Shown here in pieces: positions 61,780 to 64,000 of a DNA stretch of 64,000 nucleotides. The number at the start of each line of letters is the position of its first letter. Within the stretch, counting starts at the first letter, position 1. Origin of the DNA: Dyadobacter luticola (GTDB taxonomy: Bacteria > Bacteroidota > Bacteroidia > Cytophagales > Spirosomataceae); the NCBI RefSeq assembly GCF_005860805.1, contig NZ_VCEJ01000004.1, positions 1,612,001 to 1,676,000 of the forward strand, in the 5' to 3' direction. A program made the translations under genes and the position numbers. The notes under the pieces are model-generated. The model was not told where the DNA came from and did not search any database. It saw nothing but the letters and a program-made list of their open reading frames with translations.

Positions 61780-62484
61780 TCACATATCGCCCTCGTCGGT
61801 AAAACTATAATAACCCTGGTCTGTGAAGATCATGTGGTCCAAAACAGGCATGTCGAGCAATCGGCCTGCCTCTTTTATTTGCGACGTGAGCAAGATATCA
61901 GCGTGACTTGGTATCAGTTGGCCAGAGGGATGATTGTGGACTAAAATCAGAGAACTGGCCAAATGGTCGATCGCCAGTTTGAAAATCAGCTTAATGTCCA
62001 CTGACGTACCGGCGACGCCGCCTTTACTTACCTGCATGGCCCGCATCACCGTATTGCCGCGATTAAGCAGTAAAATCCAGAATTCTTCATTGGGCTTGTC
62101 CAGCAAATGCTGCCTCATTTCATCATAAACAGATTCCGGGCCGGTGATTTTTCTTTTTCGCTCCATGGTTTTTTCACTTCGGCGCCGACCCAGTTCCAAT
62201 GCTGCCAGGATGGTGATTGCTTTGGCTTTTCCAATGCCGCGGATCTTGGTCAAATCCTTTACAGTCAGCTTGGCAAGTTCATTGATGTTGTTGTTGCCAA
62301 GGTCCATGATGATCTTCCCGACATCCACTGCAGAGTTTTCAAATGTGCCCGAGCCGATCAAAATCGCGATCAGCTCGGCGTCGGACAGTACTTCGCGGCC
62401 TTTTAAATGCAGTTTTTCGCGTGGCCTGTCTTCTTCCGACCAGTTTAAGATATTGCGTGGATTGGTACTCTCGTATTTTGCCAT
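61780..62484 (-). CDS. radC: RadC-family JAB1/MPN domain protein
   Basis: 234 residues. An N-terminal helix-hairpin-helix-like segment (LTKIRGIGKAKAITILAALELGRR) precedes a JAMM metal-binding domain with LILVHNHPSGQLIPSHADI (H-x-H, S, D). The family was named for DNA repair, but that role has been withdrawn for E. coli and the true function is unclear. It stands alone, convergent with the lipoprotein gene. Confidence 0.93.
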   Translation of the reverse strand: MAKYESTNPRNILNWSEEDRPREKLHLKGREVLSDAELIAILIGSGTFENSAVDVGKIIMDLGNNNINELAKLTVKDLTKIRGIGKAKAITILAALELGRRRSEKTMERKRKITGPESVYDEMRQHLLDKPNEEFWILLLNRGNTVMRAMQVSKGGVAGTSVDIKLIFKLAIDHLASSLILVHNHPSGQLIPSHADILLTSQIKEAGRLLDMPVLDHMIFTDQGYYSFTDEGDM

Positions 62485-62542
62485 AATGGATTTCGGTTAC
62501 GTGTTATCCATTAGACGCGCGGTTTCTAAAAAGTAACAGAAA

Positions 62543-64000
62543 TTATTGACCTAATTTTGTGAGGGCCGCTCTCGCCTTGTTATCAATGCTGTTTTTGTAT
62601 TCATGATTCTTGAACGACATTGATTTTTTGAAGTAAGCGATGGCTTTTTGTTTCTGGTTGAGGTCCAGATAAATGTAGCCAAGTTGGAGCGCCGCGGATG
62701 CGCAGAAGCCTTCGGTATCCTGTACCGGTAATACTAAAACGCGCTCGTAAGAAGAAATTGCGTTGAGATTTTGCTCCGATTTCTGGGCAATGCGGCCCGT
62801 CCGATAATTGTACTCCGCTTTTTCTGCAACCTTTTGAAATGAATTTTCAGAAAGTGCACGCATGAGTTCCGACACCTCTTTCAAATATCCGCCATCGGTT
62901 GCGTATCGTGCTTTAAATAAAACTTTTTGTCCAGAGCTAATTTTTCCTGCTTCAAAATCAGCTGCAAATCTTGTTGCAAAAGCATCTGCTTCAACAATCG
63001 TCTTTCCGGATCTGGCAATTTTGTCAAGATAGGTTTTGGCTCCACGATCATTACCGCTGAGCCACTGGCACATAAAGAGCTTTAAATTGCAGTCTTTCAA
63101 ATAATTGAAACCTTTGTACTGCCGCAAAAATGTTAGATAGTTTTCAGACGCAACCTGATAATCGCCTCTTTGTAAATTGATTTCCCCTTTTAAATAATTC
63201 AAAAATGGAAATGGAATGTAGGCGGGGCCAGTGGGTGCAGTCGACAGATATTTGTCAGCTTCCTCACTTTTGCCTTCTTTCATCAAAACCGTTGTTGCAA
63301 AAAAATGCAGGAGCAGGTTATCCGGCTGCTCTTTCGGCCAGTTTCGTATTTTGATTTGCTGGGCAGGGGATAATTCCAGTGTGTAAGCATGGAGCAAAAG
63401 GTCAATCAAATCAGCCTCTTGTTGAAAAATCGTATTCCCGTTTCCAACTACCTGAATTTCCCGGATCCCCGCCTGAATGTTGCCCCGCATACCCAAAACC
63501 TTGGCCACCCAGCTGTAATTGCCCGGGATAGAGCCGATGAGCACATGAAGCAAACCGAGCGATTTTAATGTGGGCTGAAACTGCGGAAACAGTTTGTAAT
63601 TTTCTTCCAGCAGCTTGTAAGCCTTAATAATTTCCCAGGAGCCGCTGACTTCGTTTCCAAATTTGAGCTTCGCAAATGCCCAGTGCAGACGGATTTCTGC
63701 CTGGAAAAAACGTTTGAAAGGAGAGTTATCCGGCAGACGTCCCATGAAATCCAGGCGCGTACTTTCCAGTGCAGATAATTTCTTATAGGCATTTTCATCC
63801 TCTGAAATCAGGAGATAGTGCAGGTCCGCGTAATTATCCAGGTAAGGCACAAATGCATTATCAGCCTCTGAATTTCTCTCATTATCAACAATTTCCCGGG
63901 CAGTATTAATCCGAAGCTTTTGGATTTCAAAGTAAGCTTTTTGAAGTTTTGGTGAAAAATCTACGGTCGCCGGGCGTGTTTCAGCGAATACGGGAGTAAA
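62543..64000 (-). CDS. Tetratricopeptide-type helical protein, 5' end cut by window edge
   Basis: The frame runs from the stop at 62543 through the window end at 64000 (486 codons including stop). A GTG at 63850 is not the true start because the frame continues upstream without a stop into FTPVFAETRPATVDFSPKLQ, which looks like a signal-peptide end and the mature start. The protein is helical throughout with TPR-like pairs, for example AISSYERVLVLPVQD and AALQLGYIYLDLNQKQKAIAYFKKSM near the C-terminus. It is probably periplasmic. No function can be assigned. Confidence 0.8.
   Translation of the reverse strand, partial: FTPVFAETRPATVDFSPKLQKAYFEIQKLRINTAREIVDNERNSEADNAFVPYLDNYADLHYLLISEDENAYKKLSALESTRLDFMGRLPDNSPFKRFFQAEIRLHWAFAKLKFGNEVSGSWEIIKAYKLLEENYKLFPQFQPTLKSLGLLHVLIGSIPGNYSWVAKVLGMRGNIQAGIREIQVVGNGNTIFQQEADLIDLLLHAYTLELSPAQQIKIRNWPKEQPDNLLLHFFATTVLMKEGKSEEADKYLSTAPTGPAYIPFPFLNYLKGEINLQRGDYQVASENYLTFLRQYKGFNYLKDCNLKLFMCQWLSGNDRGAKTYLDKIARSGKTIVEADAFATRFAADFEAGKISSGQKVLFKARYATDGGYLKEVSELMRALSENSFQKVAEKAEYNYRTGRIAQKSEQNLNAISSYERVLVLPVQDTEGFCASAALQLGYIYLDLNQKQKAIAYFKKSMSFKNHEYKNSIDNKARAALTKLGQ

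Noticed and set aside
1..64000. tRNA, rRNA, insertion sequences, prophage, replication origin
   Set aside because: Gaps between genes are short; no cloverleaf-like sequence, transposase, integrase or terminal inverted repeat was seen by eye. A covariance-model scan was not possible.

Overview
The window looks like chromosomal DNA of a Bacteroidota bacterium, most likely a Cytophagales member close to Dyadobacter (inferred from protein character, not from a search). Supporting signs are Bacteroidota-type promoters (-7 box TAnnTTTG or TAATTTCG) a short distance upstream of many start codons, an OmpA protein with PD40 repeats, LytS/LytTR signalling, SatD/DUF3307, and a viroplasmin-type RNase H. 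No rRNA, tRNA, insertion sequence, prophage or CRISPR array was seen. Coding density is high and no gene-free stretch exceeds 300 bases. Genes are cut by both window edges: ccmC at the left and a tetratricopeptide-type protein at the right.

Layout. 1-1260 (-): haem exporter genes ccmC and ccmB. 1495-3873 (+): ferrous iron uptake, feoAB. 3858-5561 (-): NAD(P)HX repair enzyme and a small unknown protein. 5696-7010 (+): rplS and dapF. 6994-8497 (-): rhodanese and a DEAD-box helicase. 8669-9490 (+): secreted protein. 9495-26075 (-): a long surface-glycan block. It contains a GT39-type mannosyl/arabinosyl-transferase-like protein, the two halves of a split transketolase, an epimerase-glycosyltransferase fusion, a HigB/HigA-like toxin-antitoxin pair wedged between the fusion and the second transketolase half, a GT-C-like membrane protein, an acyltransferase-3, a GT2, an 892-residue membrane-anchored protein, an SGNH/AlgX-like hydrolase, a lipase and an M14 peptidase. 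26154-30802 (-): OmpA/PD40 protein, GH140-like hydrolase, rpe and a Uma2 protein. 30974-43019 (+): mainly housekeeping (ligA, dapA, a serC-like aminotransferase, Nudix-type regulator, MarC, MazG-like, pepT, RNase H, trmN6, GT2, ppa, prfC). 43092-45350 (-): Spy-like protein, DUF3307, SatD and a small conserved protein. 45436-49809 (+): two secreted amidohydrolase-like proteins. 49816-58241 (-): CvfB, an RND efflux operon, and isochorismate synthase with a hotdog thioesterase (menaquinone route). 58328-61779 (+): histidine phosphatase, LytS/LytTR pair, DUF3298 lipoprotein. 61780-64000 (-): RadC and the truncated repeat protein.

The most unusual signal is at 44951-45057. Four 20-bp palindromes lie exactly 29 bp apart and fill the space upstream of satD-DUF3307. 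Their eight half-sites (TATAAG/CTTATA) alternate at 14 and 15 bp, and a promoter -7 box lies between the first two palindromes. SatD itself carries a C-terminal helix-turn-helix and an N-terminal region that resembles a nucleotide-cyclase fold, so a self-regulated, possibly nucleotide-sensing system with DUF3307 as membrane partner is a reasonable hypothesis. The second signal is the glycan block. The split transketolase, the epimerase-glycosyltransferase fusion, the GT-C-like protein and the acylation proteins could together make, export-attach and acylate an unusual sugar on a surface polymer. The toxin-antitoxin module inside it has an antitoxin that lacks its usual DNA-binding half.
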